Below are positions 30,285 to 38,909 of a stretch of DNA of 64,000 nucleotides, one piece after another (the stretch's first letter is position 1; every line of letters begins with the position of its first letter). Position numbers and translations under genes: made by a program. Location: assembly GCF_012932425.1 (NCBI RefSeq), contig NZ_JAAIII010000003.1, positions 366,649-430,648 of the forward strand. The letters are read 5' to 3'. The DNA comes from Bifidobacterium oedipodis. Lineage in GTDB: Bacteria; Actinomycetota; Actinomycetes; Actinomycetales; Bifidobacteriaceae. The notes under the pieces are model-generated. The model was given only the letters and a program-made list of their open reading frames with translations. It ran no database searches and was not told the DNA's origin.

Positions 30285-31406
30285 TTACTCGTTTTCGGCT
30301 GCACGGCGCTGTTCATGGCGCCAACGGATGCCGGCTTCGATGAAGGCGTTGATATCGCCGTCGAACACCGCCTGCGTCTGGCTGGTTTCGTAGCCGGTGC
30401 GCAGATCCTTGACCATCTGGTAGGGGTGCAGCACGTAGGAGCGCATCTGGTCGCCCCAGCTGGCCTTGATATCGCCGGCCAGTTCCTTCTTCTTCTTGGC
30501 TTCTTCTTCGTGGCGCAGCACCAGCAGTCGGGACTGGAGCACTGCCATGGCGGAGGCGCGGTTCTGGATCTGCGAGCGCTCATCCTGCATGGTCACCACG
30601 ATGCCGGTGGGAAGGTGGGTGATGCGCACGGCCGAATAGGTGGTGTTCACACCCTGGCCGCCGGGGCCGGAGGAGCAGTAGGTGTCCACGCGGATGTCGG
30701 TGTCGGGGATGTCGATGTGATCGGTGGCCTCGACCAGCGGCACGACTTCCACAGCCGCGAAGCTGGTCTGGCGGCGGCCCTGGTTGTCGAACGGAGAGAT
30801 GCGCACCAAGCGGTGGGTGCCGCCTTCAACGGACAGACGACCATAGGCGTAGGGTGCGTCCACCTGGAAGGTGGCGGACTTGATGCCGGCCTCTTCGGCG
30901 TAGGAGGTGTCCATCACCTTGGCCTTGAAGCCGTTGCGTTCGCAGTAACGCAGGTACATGCGCAGCAGCATCTGCGCGAAATCGGCCGCATCCACGCCGC
31001 CGGCACCGGAGCGGATGGTCACCACGGCGCTACGTTCGTCATATTCGCCGTCGAGCAGGGTTTGGATCTCCATTGAATCGAGATCCTCCTGAATGGCGCC
31101 GATTTCGCTCTGGGCTTCGTCCAGCGATTCCTGATCGCCTTCTTCGCGACCGAGTTCGACGAGGGTTTCCACGTCGTCGATGCGGCTGGCTGCGGAGTCC
31201 AAGCGCTTGAGCTGCGATTCGGCGGCGGAAAGCTTGGAGGTGATTTTCTGGGCGTTGTCCGGATCATCCCACAGGCCGGGGGCTGCCGCCTGGGTTTCAA
31301 GATCCTTGATATCCGCCTTCAGACGGTCGATATCCACCGCTTTGGCGATGGATTCGTATTTGGCGCGCGCGTCGCCGATTGCTTGGGAAAAATCAAATTC
31401 TGCCAT
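30285..31406 (-). CDS. prfB: Peptide chain release factor 2
   Basis: A 373-residue RF2. The GGQ catalytic motif is in [14 protein letters not shown], and the anticodon-like tripeptide region and C-terminal helix ([26 protein letters not shown]) are typical. The frame is uninterrupted from [18 protein letters not shown], so the programmed +1 frameshift of many prfB genes is absent here. AAGG lies ten bases before the start. It sits 25 bp upstream of ftsE, the conserved actinobacterial order. Confidence 0.97.
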   Translation of the reverse strand: MAEFDFSQAIGDARAKYESIAKAVDIDRLKADIKDLETQAAAPGLWDDPDNAQKITSKLSAAESQLKRLDSAASRIDDVETLVELGREEGDQESLDEAQSEIGAIQEDLDSMEIQTLLDGEYDERSAVVTIRSGAGGVDAADFAQMLLRMYLRYCERNGFKAKVMDTSYAEEAGIKSATFQVDAPYAYGRLSVEGGTHRLVRISPFDNQGRRQTSFAAVEVVPLVEATDHIDIPDTDIRVDTYCSSGPGGQGVNTTYSAVRITHLPTGIVVTMQDERSQIQNRASAMAVLQSRLLVLRHEEEAKKKKELAGDIKASWGDQMRSYVLHPYQMVKDLRTGYETSQTQAVFDGDINAFIEAGIRWRHEQRRAAENE

Positions 31407-31628
31407 CGGAAGTTACCTTACTGTTCAATACCGTGTTTGTTTGGTCAGTCGCGTCCTCGTTGACAGCCTTCGCACATTCCGCCGGCGTACCTGGGTTTTT
31501 CAAGGATGCCTTGCTCCCCCGCAGCCCTGTAATGCCGTGGTTTCCCGTTGCAACGTTTTTTGAGCTTTTGGGAATCGCCTCACAGCATCGGACGCGCATT
31601 GCACGGGGCACGATGTGCGAAGGCGGCG

Positions 31629-31757
31629 TCAAAGCCCCGCGATGGCGGGGACGATCAGGGAGCCGAGCATGGCAACGGCTACGACGAAGCACACCACACG
31701 CACCATAGTGCGGCGGCGCGCTTCACGCTGCTGACGGCTGTCCTGATAGTTACTCAC
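31629..31757 (-). CDS. Small single-pass membrane protein, 42 residues
   Basis: A short frame from a GTG at 31757 reads MSNYQDSRQQREARRRTMVR, then a ~20-residue hydrophobic helix and the end VPAIAGL. A charged N-terminus plus one membrane span and third-position G+C bias support a real gene. The ribosome site is weak (CTGAG). It lies upstream of prfB in the same direction, with 222 bp between that show no other gene. Function unknown. Confidence 0.5.
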   Translation of the reverse strand: MSNYQDSRQQREARRRTMVRVVCFVVAVAMLGSLIVPAIAGL

Positions 31758-31902
31758 GGGCACTCAGCCTAGCGTTACCGCCCGACGCCGCTTGTTCGTA
31801 TTGCCGTCTTGTCCGTCACCTGCCGGCGCCTGCCTGTGAAGTGCATCCTTCTGCCTATTTGTGGTGCCACTTTCCGACTGCCGGCCCGGTTGCTGGATTC
31901 GT

Positions 31903-33513
31903 TTACCTACGACGCCCGCAGCATTTGCCACCGACGCCGCCTTTGCCGCCCGCACCCCAAGGGCCACGACCTTCGGCTTTCAGTGAGGCAAGATGATGCT
32001 TCATCGCTACCAGCATAATGTGCGCGTCTTCGAGACCAAGATGACGCTCTTTGCGACTTAAGTCCAACGCTCCTTGGCGCTTGGCGTAGGAGTCAAGCGT
32101 ATTGTCGCCATATGGATGGCCTTCGCTGGGAGCAGAACCGGGATCCCACTGCCGGCTCATCGGCATGGTATCGATGATGGTGATATGCCCGGCCCGGTAG
32201 CTTTCCGCATATCCGGCAACGTTGAGCATGAACCAGCCGTGTTCGAAGGTGGCGTTGTGAGCCACGTACGGTTGTTGGCTCAGGCGAGACAGCAGTCCGG
32301 TCTGCGCTTGGGGCCATTCGTCGAACATACGCATGCCGGTTTGTGGACCGCGAGCGCGCACGTCGATGCCAGTGAGCTGCAGGATGAAGGGATTGCCCAG
32401 TTGTGCGCAGCGCTCAGTGACGCCGAACGACAGACGGGCCTGCCCGTAGGCGTCGCCGGCCTCATAGTAGCGCTGTTCGTAGCCGTAGGCGTTATTGTGA
32501 CCGGCTGGCTTAGGGCTGATCATATTCATGAATTCGAAGCCGACGTCGATGATGTAGTCGCGGGCGGGATCGGTGCCGGTGGTTTCGATGTCGATGCCCA
32601 TCACCGTGTCCACGTCACGGCCGGGCAGATAGGCGTCGCGCCAGTCGGGCTGTGGGTAGGGTTTGCCGTTGGCGTCAAGCGGACGGCTGATGCCGCTGCC
32701 AGTGCTACTGCCCAAGCCGCCATTCAGGCCATTGCCGCCGCTCTCCTGCACACGACTGCCTCCGGGGCTGGTCACCTGCGACAGATTCGCGCGCGACATG
32801 GAAGTATTGCTGGCATGCTTCTGGAAGCGCTGGTTTTTGCGGCGTTCGGCACGTTCGTTGAGAATCACAGCCGTACGATCCTGAATATCATCCAGTTCGA
32901 TGGCTACCGGTTGTGCGGCGAGACCTGCGGCATCATCTGCTTGCGCACCATCGTCGGTTGCCAGCAACGGCAGTGAACCTTGATTCGAATTGTGCAGATG
33001 GGAAGCATCGGCATAAGGCCTGAGCACTACCGCGGTGGTCCTGCCCTGCTTTTCGCGGCTGGCCTTCCACAAGCGCATCCGCTCGCCAAGACTGATCAGT
33101 GTATTGATTTCATCGTTGAGCCGGCGGTTGGCGTAAGCGAGCGCACGTGGCAAACGATAGGAGGCGATAAGTCGGTCGAAATCGGTCATGAATGTGCTGT
33201 TGCACTGGGCGATGATCGCTTCCAAGCGATCGCGCGTGGCATAGTCGGCTTTGAGCGCATCGTGCACGGATTGCGCGTCGCAATCCGGTGCCGCTGGCGC
33301 ACCTGCATTCGGCACACCGGCGCCAACGCCACCAGCCAAATCCAGCGAGGCGACCCACTGCCAATCGATAGCGTTGCCATCAGCATCCTTGGGCATTGAT
33401 GTGGCCCATTGGCCAATATCCTGCTTAGCTACGGTCTGCCAAGCCTGCTCGTCGACAGACTGCTGCTCCCCCACTGCGCTTGGTGCCATACCATCTGTCA
33501 GCTCATCCGCCAT
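31903..33513 (-). CDS. DEDDh exonuclease-domain protein
   Basis: A 536-residue protein. The first ~290 residues have no recognised domain and contain basic and Ser/Gly-rich stretches. From residue ~295 lies an RNase T / DNA polymerase III epsilon-type domain: GIDIETTGTD (first two acidic residues), HNATFEHGWF, and HLGLEDAHIM with the catalytic His and last Asp. Spacing is enlarged by inserts. The C-terminus is Gly/Lys/Arg-rich. Likely a 3'-5' exonuclease acting in DNA repair or RNA processing; which one is unclear. It is codirectional with the small ORF and trmB. Confidence 0.8.
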   Translation of the reverse strand: MADELTDGMAPSAVGEQQSVDEQAWQTVAKQDIGQWATSMPKDADGNAIDWQWVASLDLAGGVGAGVPNAGAPAAPDCDAQSVHDALKADYATRDRLEAIIAQCNSTFMTDFDRLIASYRLPRALAYANRRLNDEINTLISLGERMRLWKASREKQGRTTAVVLRPYADASHLHNSNQGSLPLLATDDGAQADDAAGLAAQPVAIELDDIQDRTAVILNERAERRKNQRFQKHASNTSMSRANLSQVTSPGGSRVQESGGNGLNGGLGSSTGSGISRPLDANGKPYPQPDWRDAYLPGRDVDTVMGIDIETTGTDPARDYIIDVGFEFMNMISPKPAGHNNAYGYEQRYYEAGDAYGQARLSFGVTERCAQLGNPFILQLTGIDVRARGPQTGMRMFDEWPQAQTGLLSRLSQQPYVAHNATFEHGWFMLNVAGYAESYRAGHITIIDTMPMSRQWDPGSAPSEGHPYGDNTLDSYAKRQGALDLSRKERHLGLEDAHIMLVAMKHHLASLKAEGRGPWGAGGKGGVGGKCCGRRR

Positions 33514-33675
33514 GTCTGCCGCACCCCCATTCTCTGAATTTCAGCCTGCTAGTTTCAGCTTACGCACGTTGTGCGGCAGTCACACGCGCCTGCCGCACGT
33601 CCTTCCACGCACATTGCCTTTCTTCCGCACATTTCGTGCTGCCGGCAACGCACACAGCAGATGTGTGCAAGTGGC

Positions 33676-34542
33676 TTACGCTTTGGCGTAGGTGAAGTCG
33701 TGGATCACGCGGCCGGCGGTCAAGCCCTTGTTTTCGAAATTGGTGAGCACACGACCGGCGAAACGCTCCGATTCCTGGAAATCGGCGTGCGGCATGCTTT
33801 CGGCCAAATCGGCATTGCCTTTGCCCACATGCTCGGTCGGCAGGCTTACGGTTATGCCGCCTGCGTTGCGCCAGTCCGGCAACGCATCCATCACCTCGTG
33901 CACATGCAACGCATAATCCTCGATATCAGTGGCGATGCGCCACACGCCACCATCGGCCAGCGCACGATGGATGTCGGCGGCCAGCGCCTCCTGCACAATG
34001 CGACGCTTATGATGCTTTTTCTTGGGCCACGGGTCGGGGAAGAAGGTCCATACTTCTTCCACAACGCCCGGCGCCGCCACCTTGAACAGTTCGGGTGCGT
34101 TCACCTGTGCCACGCGAATATTGTCAAGCCCCTGCTTGCCGGCGAGCAGCAGCGTATGTGCCACGCCGGGATCATAGACCTCCAACGCCAGGAAGTTGCG
34201 TTCCGGATGTGACGCGGCCGCGGCGACTACGTTCTCGCCCTGTCCGGTGCCGATTTCCACAATCAACGGGTTATCGTTGCCCCAGGTGCGTTCGATGAAT
34301 GCACGATCGAATACGAATCCCTCACGCACGTCCAATGTGTTGCCGCCAGCGCTGATATCCAGCAGATACTTGTCGGCGTAATTGTCCCACGCGCGCTGCA
34401 AACGGGCGTCCAGTCGGCCCGAGCGGCGCACAAACGACAGCACCTTGTGCAGCGGGTGCCCCTCGGGGGTGCGTTCGGCAGCCTCTACCGGCTCATCAGC
34501 GCTCGCGTTCACCGCTGTTTGCTGCACATCATCCTGGGTCAT
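33676..34542 (-). CDS. trmB: tRNA (guanine-N7-)-methyltransferase
   Basis: A 288-residue TrmB. The SAM site is [31 protein letters not shown] (in parts: [20 protein letters not shown]), and the family signature [15 protein letters not shown] follows. The N-terminus carries ~45 extra residues, acidic and Ala-rich, before [20 protein letters not shown] precedes the ATG. The product methylates G46 in the tRNA variable loop. Confidence 0.96.
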   Translation of the reverse strand: MTQDDVQQTAVNASADEPVEAAERTPEGHPLHKVLSFVRRSGRLDARLQRAWDNYADKYLLDISAGGNTLDVREGFVFDRAFIERTWGNDNPLIVEIGTGQGENVVAAAASHPERNFLALEVYDPGVAHTLLLAGKQGLDNIRVAQVNAPELFKVAAPGVVEEVWTFFPDPWPKKKHHKRRIVQEALAADIHRALADGGVWRIATDIEDYALHVHEVMDALPDWRNAGGITVSLPTEHVGKGNADLAESMPHADFQESERFAGRVLTNFENKGLTAGRVIHDFTYAKA

Positions 34543-34702
34543 GTCACATCCTTATCGTCGCCTTATCCATTGCCCTGCGCACGGTCGCATACATATGCTG
34601 CCAGCGCGGGCACGGGCGGCCCGTTCAACGTAGTCGCCGACGGCAGCCCAGCATTCGCCTCCACCTTAGCATCAGGGTTATTGCAAACGCCTCGCATCCA
34701 CT

Positions 34703-34746
34703 GTTCGCCTATGGCCGCATTCGTGATAGTGCAATACAATGGTGTT
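34703..34746 (+). promoter_or_regulatory. Promoter for a probably leaderless transcript
   Basis: A -10-like TACAAT at 34735-34740 sits six bases before the ATG at 34747, so transcription would start at or next to the start codon. No ribosome binding site is present. The -35 region is poor. Confidence 0.5.
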
Positions 34747-35520
34747 ATGAATGAACCTCATAGTGCGCCTCAGCACAATTCCCCTTACGATCAGCAATCC
34801 TACGATCAGCAGTCTGGGCAAACTCCCTACGATCAGCCCACGTCGCCTACGACGCCTACGGCAAACGTCAATCCTAACGCCGAGTCCTATGGCCCGACGC
34901 CCACATACGGAGCCTACACTCCGCAAGCGGCACCCGAATACGGCCAACAAGGGCAGGCCGGCGATCCGAACGCTCAAGCATCGCAAACATACGGGCAGCC
35001 GGGTCAAGCTGGGCAGCCCGGGCAGCCTGGCGGCTATGGTGCCAACCCTTATGCACAGCCGTATGGCTACCCGCCGCAAGGGCCAGGCTATTACGCGCCT
35101 ATGCCCCCTGCCTATGCACGCTGGAATGTGCTGTGCATCGTCGGCTTCGTGTTGGCATTCGTTCTGCCTCCCGTCGGCTTGGTTATTTCCATCATCTCGC
35201 TGGTGCAGATCAACAAATCCGGTGAGAAAAGCAAGGGACTGGCCATCGCCGGCATCGTGCTCAACGCCATATTCACGCTGCTGCTCATCGCAGTGATCGC
35301 CTTCGCATTCTGGGTTATCGGCGAAGTCGCCACACACTACGGCGATTCTGGATCGTATCCAGAATGGTGCGAGTACGGCTTGGATAACGGCATGGAGTGC
35401 CGCGGCTATAACGATTCCGACTACTCCGACTATTCCGACACGCCGGATTACGGCGATATTGACCTTGATGAGGTCCAACGACTGCTGGAACAGTACTCAC
35501 GCACTGGCGATATCGCCTGA
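34747..35520 (+). CDS. DUF4190 membrane protein with Gln/Pro/Tyr-rich N-terminus
   Basis: A 257-residue protein. Residues 1-120 are low complexity (repeats of YDQQSYDQQS and GQPGQ type); residues ~125-200 carry two membrane helices in the DUF4190 pattern (GFVLAFVLPPVGLVISIISLVQINKSG, then KGLAIAGIVLNAIF; quoted in parts below 20 where possible: FVLAFVLPPVGLVIS and GLAIAGIVLNAI). The last 50 residues are Asp/Tyr/Ser-rich and probably extracytoplasmic. The start at 34747 fits both the promoter position and the composition; the open frame extends 100 codons upstream without a ribosome site. Function unknown. Confidence 0.8.
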   Translation: MNEPHSAPQHNSPYDQQSYDQQSGQTPYDQPTSPTTPTANVNPNAESYGPTPTYGAYTPQAAPEYGQQGQAGDPNAQASQTYGQPGQAGQPGQPGGYGANPYAQPYGYPPQGPGYYAPMPPAYARWNVLCIVGFVLAFVLPPVGLVISIISLVQINKSGEKSKGLAIAGIVLNAIFTLLLIAVIAFAFWVIGEVATHYGDSGSYPEWCEYGLDNGMECRGYNDSDYSDYSDTPDYGDIDLDEVQRLLEQYSRTGDIA

Positions 35521-35525
35521 ACGGG

Positions 35526-35571
35526 AAAAGTGCTGAAAACGGCTTAATTGCAACGTTTTCAGCACTTTTTC
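35526..35571 (+). terminator. Rho-independent terminator after DUF4190 gene
   Basis: AAAAGTGCTGAAAACG and CGTTTTCAGCACTTTTT form a 16-bp stem ending in T residues, just after the stop at 35520. Confidence 0.9.
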
Positions 35572-35603
35572 ATAAGCGCGACACGCCGAAGACACGCCTC
35601 GAT

Positions 35604-35631
35604 TTGCGTTAGTCTCAGCTTCGAGTAATAT
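35604..35631 (+). promoter_or_regulatory. Promoter of tRNA-Asp
   Basis: TTGCGT (35604-35609) and TAATAT (35626-35631) are 16 bp apart, 36 bp ahead of the tRNA. The tRNA-Pro gene has a similar TTGCAT...TAATAT pair. Confidence 0.7.
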
Positions 35632-35666
35632 ATCTACTCGTTGCCTCACGGAAACGCGAGAAACAC

Positions 35667-35740
35667 GGCCCCGTAGCTCAGTTGGTTAGAGCGCCGCCCT
35701 GTCACGGCGGAGGTCACCGGTTCAAGTCCGGCCGGGGTCG
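35667..35740 (+). tRNA. tRNA-Asp (GTC)
   Basis: A 74-nt cloverleaf with acceptor GGCCCCG / CGGGGTC, anticodon stem CCGCC / GGCGG and loop CTGTCAC, giving anticodon GTC. The outermost T-stem pair is an A.C mismatch. CCA is not encoded. Confidence 0.96.
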
Positions 35741-35754
35741 CTGGAATAGATGAT

Positions 35755-35777
35755 TAACCCGGTTCGCCGGGTTTTTT
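35755..35777 (+). terminator. Terminator between tRNA-Asp and tRNA-Phe
   Basis: AACCCGG-TTCG-CCGGGTT followed by a T run is a textbook terminator with a stable tetraloop. Only about 11 bp separate it from tRNA-Phe. Confidence 0.85.
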
Positions 35778-35788
35778 CAACTGTTCAT

Positions 35789-35864
35789 GGCTCTGTAGCT
35801 CAGTTGGTAGAGCGAACGACTGAAAATCGTTAGGTCAGCGGATCGATCCCGCTCGGAGCCACCA
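35789..35864 (+). tRNA. tRNA-Phe (GAA), CCA encoded
   Basis: A cloverleaf with acceptor GGCTCTG / CGGAGCC, anticodon stem AACGA / TCGTT and loop CTGAAAA, giving anticodon GAA. Discriminator A is followed by an encoded CCA. Confidence 0.96.
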
Positions 35865-35865
35865 C

Positions 35866-35893
35866 CAAGCCTCGCAGTAGTGCGAGGCTTTTT
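35866..35893 (+). terminator. Terminator after tRNA-Phe
   Basis: AAGCCTCGCA and TGCGAGGCTT form a stem with a short loop, followed by TTTGTTTTTC. Confidence 0.9.
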
Positions 35894-35978
35894 GTTTTTC
35901 TCCCCTACCGCGATGATGTGCTATTGGCCGACATCAGCATGGCACTGATACCGACCGATAGCACAAGAGGCAGTTCTT

Positions 35979-36644
35979 TTAGTCCTCCCAACAATCGATG
36001 GCTATCGCAATAGCCGAAACAGCCACGACGATAAGTACACCGACCAGCACATGCATATGGAGTACCGGCTCACGCAGCCATATGGCAATGACAACGCCAG
36101 CAACCACACCTATCCCATAACCGATCCAGACGACGATTTTGTGAACAGAGGCATGTTGACTGCCAAATATGTCAAAGGCATGACGCGTTAACTGCCAGAC
36201 CAGCAAGATCGCTATCGCACCAAATATTGCGTATTGGATGATGGCGCCCAGAGGGAGCACTATTATCGGCAGCGTCGCATCAGCATACCCATTTGCAATT
36301 CCCACCGACAGCAGGCAGACGCACGCAACTGCCAGAGCAGCGGACAGCATGCCTGCAATCCGCAAGATGCGCTGTGTAAGCGACATATGCGGCACTGCGG
36401 CGATAATCTCATCGCAGAATGCGCGATAATCTTTCCCCAATATGCTTGCGGCGGTCTGCCCGCGACCCTCGCCATCAATCAGCATGGTAATGATGTCGCG
36501 GCGCACAAGTTCCTGTTGCGTGGTCGTCAAATTCGACGAACGCAAATACACCGTGATATTGGTCAGCGCATCCTCATCGACGGATTTGACCCGATGTTCA
36601 AGTTCGTTGTTGGCCTTACGAAGCGCACGACTGTTCCTGCTCAT
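35979..36644 (-). CDS. Membrane protein, DUF1048-like, partner of PadR regulator
   Basis: A 221-residue protein. A cytoplasmic helical part (residues 1-95, with DIITMLIDGEGRGQTAASILG and KDYRAFCDEIIAAVPH) resembles the DUF1048/DUF1700 group, and four membrane helices follow. The start overlaps the PadR stop by 4 bp (ATGA), so the pair is translated together. Such pairs in Gram-positive bacteria are usually PadR-controlled envelope genes of unknown function; the family name is given from memory of the motif. Confidence 0.75.
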   Translation of the reverse strand: MSRNSRALRKANNELEHRVKSVDEDALTNITVYLRSSNLTTTQQELVRRDIITMLIDGEGRGQTAASILGKDYRAFCDEIIAAVPHMSLTQRILRIAGMLSAALAVACVCLLSVGIANGYADATLPIIVLPLGAIIQYAIFGAIAILLVWQLTRHAFDIFGSQHASVHKIVVWIGYGIGVVAGVVIAIWLREPVLHMHVLVGVLIVVAVSAIAIAIDCWED

Positions 36645-37048
36645 GATTCAGTCTCCTTAATGTCCTTATTGGTTGCGCCCTGAGTGGTTGAGGAATTTAG
36701 TATCGGCGCTGTGTCTTCGAATAGGGAATGCACTGCGCCGGCAAGCGTGCTGAATTGCAGCTGGAATTCCTGCAGCGCACGTTCCCCCTGCTCGGTGAGG
36801 GTGTAATACTTACGTTTGGGCCCTAGTGCCGATTGCCGATACTGTGAGGCGATATGGCCGTTGCGCTCCAGTCGCAACAACACCGGATAGATCGTTCCCT
36901 CGGCGATTGCGCCAAAGCCGTAGTCCGACAGCTGTTGGGAAATGGCGTACCCATAGGTTTCCTCGCGTGCGATTACCGCGAGCACGCAGCCTTCGATTAC
37001 GCCTTTGAGCATTTGCGTTGGCACAGTGGTTTCGCTCGTTTCGCCCAT
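36641..37048 (-). CDS. PadR-family transcriptional regulator
   Basis: A 135-residue PadR protein: winged helix in MLKGVIEGCVLAVIAREETYGYAIS (in parts: LKGVIEGCVLAVIA, EETYGYAIS), EGTIYPVLLRLERNGHI, and KRKYYTLTEQGERAL, followed by a C-terminal dimer helix. The start at 37048 has AGGAGGG six bases upstream; the longer frame to 37102 is not family-like. It probably represses its own two-gene operon. An inverted repeat ATAC-CACT-GTAT near 37110 is a possible site. Confidence 0.9.
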   Translation of the reverse strand: MGETSETTVPTQMLKGVIEGCVLAVIAREETYGYAISQQLSDYGFGAIAEGTIYPVLLRLERNGHIASQYRQSALGPKRKYYTLTEQGERALQEFQLQFSTLAGAVHSLFEDTAPILNSSTTQGATNKDIKETES

Positions 37049-37140
37049 GAACCCTCCTTTCCTATGTTGGTTACTGCATCCGCATGATTCAGTATCTTGC
37101 AAAACATGATACCACTGTATTGTATAACAAGCTAGTATGC

Positions 37141-37394
37141 GGCACTTATTGAGGAACGTTCCGCGATAAGTGCCACAACATACCGACTAGGAGTATCGTA
37201 TGCGGCACTTTCTTTCGGAATTCTACGAAAAGTGCCTCCTACGGAGCGGATAAGGCCAGTAGGAGGCACTTCTTGCGGAAGAAAAACGATAAGTGCCCCT
37301 AACACGGCGTTGCGAGGTCCTAGGAGGCACTTATTGAGGGAACACATACCGAAAGTGCCTCTAGAACGGCATTGAGCGGCTGCTAGAGGCACTT
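37141..37394. repeat. Tandem array of ~61-bp units built from palindromes
   Basis: GGCACTT occurs at 37141, 37204, 37265, 37326 and 37388, and AAGTGCC at 37168, 37230, 37291 and 37353. This gives four palindromes of 42-43 bp (37168-37210, 37230-37271, 37291-37332, 37353-37394) separated by 19-20 bp. In the second and fourth the arms extend to 12-13 perfectly paired bases with different outer sequences (CTCCTAC/GTAGGAG; CTCTAG/CTAGAG). The separators are loosely alike (TTG.GGAA...CGA). It lies between padR and the phosphatase gene; no coding potential. Confidence 0.85.
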
Positions 37395-37452
37395 TTTGTG
37401 GGTGGAGTTGGGAATGTTGGCGGGATTGTGCGGTGGCCGTGTTTCTGCAGGA

Positions 37453-37671
37453 CATGCGGCTGGCCAGTTTTAAAAAGGCTGGCTCCGCCGGGCGAAAGCC
37501 CACCGGGCTTTCGCTGATCCGGCTCGCGTGGCCAGCTTATGCATTTCCTTCGGAAATGCGGCTGGCCAATTTTGGAAACGGCTGGCTCCGCCGGGCGAAA
37601 GCCCACCGGGCTTTCGCTGATCCGGCTCGCGTGGCCAGCTTATGCATTTCCTTCGGAAATGCGGCTGGCCA
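37453..37671. repeat. 103-bp tandem repeat carrying palindromic mini-element twice
   Basis: Two near-identical 103-bp copies include the last codons and stop of the phosphatase gene. The mini-element is at 37481-37531 and 37584-37634 (GGCTCCGCCGGG..., central GAAAGCCCACCGGGCTTTC, ...CCGGCTCGCGTGG). The 40-bp gene-end sequence is at 37632-37671 (real) and 37529-37568 (copy), with a 14-bp remnant at 37453-37466. Confidence 0.9.
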
Positions 37672-38179
37672 CCCATTCAACCACGTATGGCGCTACGGAT
37701 TCGATTTGATCGATGGCGATTTCGAATTCTCGATTGCCGCCGTACCACGGATCTACCAAATCGATCGAATCCTCATGCCCAGGCGCGGGAGTGGGCAGAT
37801 CCGGATCAAAACTGCGATACATATGCACTTCGCTGCGCTTGCCCGGAGGCAGCATACGCTTCAGCGCACGCATATGCGAAGCAGTCATCGGCAGGAACAA
37901 ATCGGTGCGTTCAATCTCCTCACGGGAAATACGGTGAGCGAAATGATCACGCGGAATCTCATCGCCATAACCACGCTGCTTCAGCACGCGCACAGCACGC
38001 GGGTCAATCGGATGACTCCACTCCTCATCAGACACGCCGCTGGATTCCACCACGACCTGCTGCCCCAAGCCACGCTCGTTAAAGAAGTGGCGCAGAATAA
38101 TTTCTCCCATGGGCGAACGGCAGATGTTGCCAGTGCACACGGTCATAACGGTATATGGTGTATTGGCCTTGTTGGTCAT
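37640..38179 (-). CDS. Low-molecular-weight protein-tyrosine phosphatase
   Basis: A 179-residue phosphatase. The P-loop VCTGNICRSPMGE (C-x5-R) is near residue 13, and the general-acid loop DLVDPWYGG is near residue 147. The start at 38179 has GGGGAG four bases upstream. The final codons ASRISEGNA fall in a 40-bp sequence that is copied downstream, suggesting that the C-terminus was set by, or served as target for, a repeat insertion. Candidate roles are control of exopolysaccharide or signalling tyrosine phosphorylation; no partner kinase is nearby. Confidence 0.92.
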   Translation of the reverse strand: MTNKANTPYTVMTVCTGNICRSPMGEIILRHFFNERGLGQQVVVESSGVSDEEWSHPIDPRAVRVLKQRGYGDEIPRDHFAHRISREEIERTDLFLPMTASHMRALKRMLPPGKRSEVHMYRSFDPDLPTPAPGHEDSIDLVDPWYGGNREFEIAIDQIESVAPYVVEWVASRISEGNA

Positions 38180-38198
38180 GCATCTCCCCTTGGCAACG

Positions 38199-38858
38199 TC
38201 ACTTGGTCTTGGCGAAGGTGATGAAACGATACGCTTCAACACCCTCCTGCTTGGCCGGCGTCATCCATTCGCTGACAGACACCTCATGCCACAGCCCTGA
38301 CTCCACCAAAGCGGCGATATCGGGAGCATAGGCATCGGCATCCACCGTGCAAGCCAGCTGCGTCACATACGCCTTATTGGCAAAAGGCAGAGCTTCACCG
38401 AACAATTGCGCACCGCCGATAACCCAGATTTCAGAACGATCCAAACCATCGTCCGGAATGGCTTCCTGACGGGCCAAATCAAGCGCATCATCAAGGCTGG
38501 TAACCACCGTGGCACCCGGAGCTCGATACATCGGATCATGCGAGATGACGATATTGTCACGGTTGGGCAACGGACGATATTTGGGCTGGAACGACTCCCA
38601 AGTCTTCCGTCCCATAATCACCGGATGGGAAACGGTCAGCTCCTTGAAATGCTTCATATCCTCAGCGCAATGCCACGGCATGCCGCCATTGAGCCCGATG
38701 GCACCAGCGCGACCTTCCTTGTCGCGAGCCTCGGCCCAGATAAGGTTCACCGAAAACGTTTTGGGGTAATCATCACCCCAATCCTCTTCGGTGGCAGGCA
38801 GCCCGGCAAATCCGGGCTCGGGTTCGTGATAGCCACTGCGGCTACTGTCATGCTCCAT
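38199..38858 (-). CDS. folA: Dihydrofolate reductase
   Basis: A 219-residue DHFR. The core begins FSVNLIWAEARDKEGRAG and continues with IGLNGGMPWHCAEDMKHFKELT, VIMGRKTWESF and WVIGGAQLFGEALPF. About 40 N-terminal residues, acidic and Gly/Pro-rich, are additional to the usual ~160-residue enzyme. The ATG at 38858 has AAGGAG eight bases upstream. It lies 51 bp downstream of thyA, which produces its substrate dihydrofolate. Confidence 0.95.
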   Translation of the reverse strand: MEHDSSRSGYHEPEPGFAGLPATEEDWGDDYPKTFSVNLIWAEARDKEGRAGAIGLNGGMPWHCAEDMKHFKELTVSHPVIMGRKTWESFQPKYRPLPNRDNIVISHDPMYRAPGATVVTSLDDALDLARQEAIPDDGLDRSEIWVIGGAQLFGEALPFANKAYVTQLACTVDADAYAPDIAALVESGLWHEVSVSEWMTPAKQEGVEAYRFITFAKTK

Positions 38859-38909
38859 TTCACTCACTCCTTGGGTTTGGTCAAGCTGGCTCACAGTGTA
38901 TCGGGCGGC

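Noticed and set aside
30285..31406. Programmed frameshift in prfB
   Set aside because: The frame is continuous from the start to the C-terminus with no internal TGA.
37141..37394. CRISPR array (34-bp repeats with ~28-bp spacers)
   Set aside because: Repeats agree only in their outer seven bases, the spacers are self-complementary at their ends, and there is no cas gene in the window.
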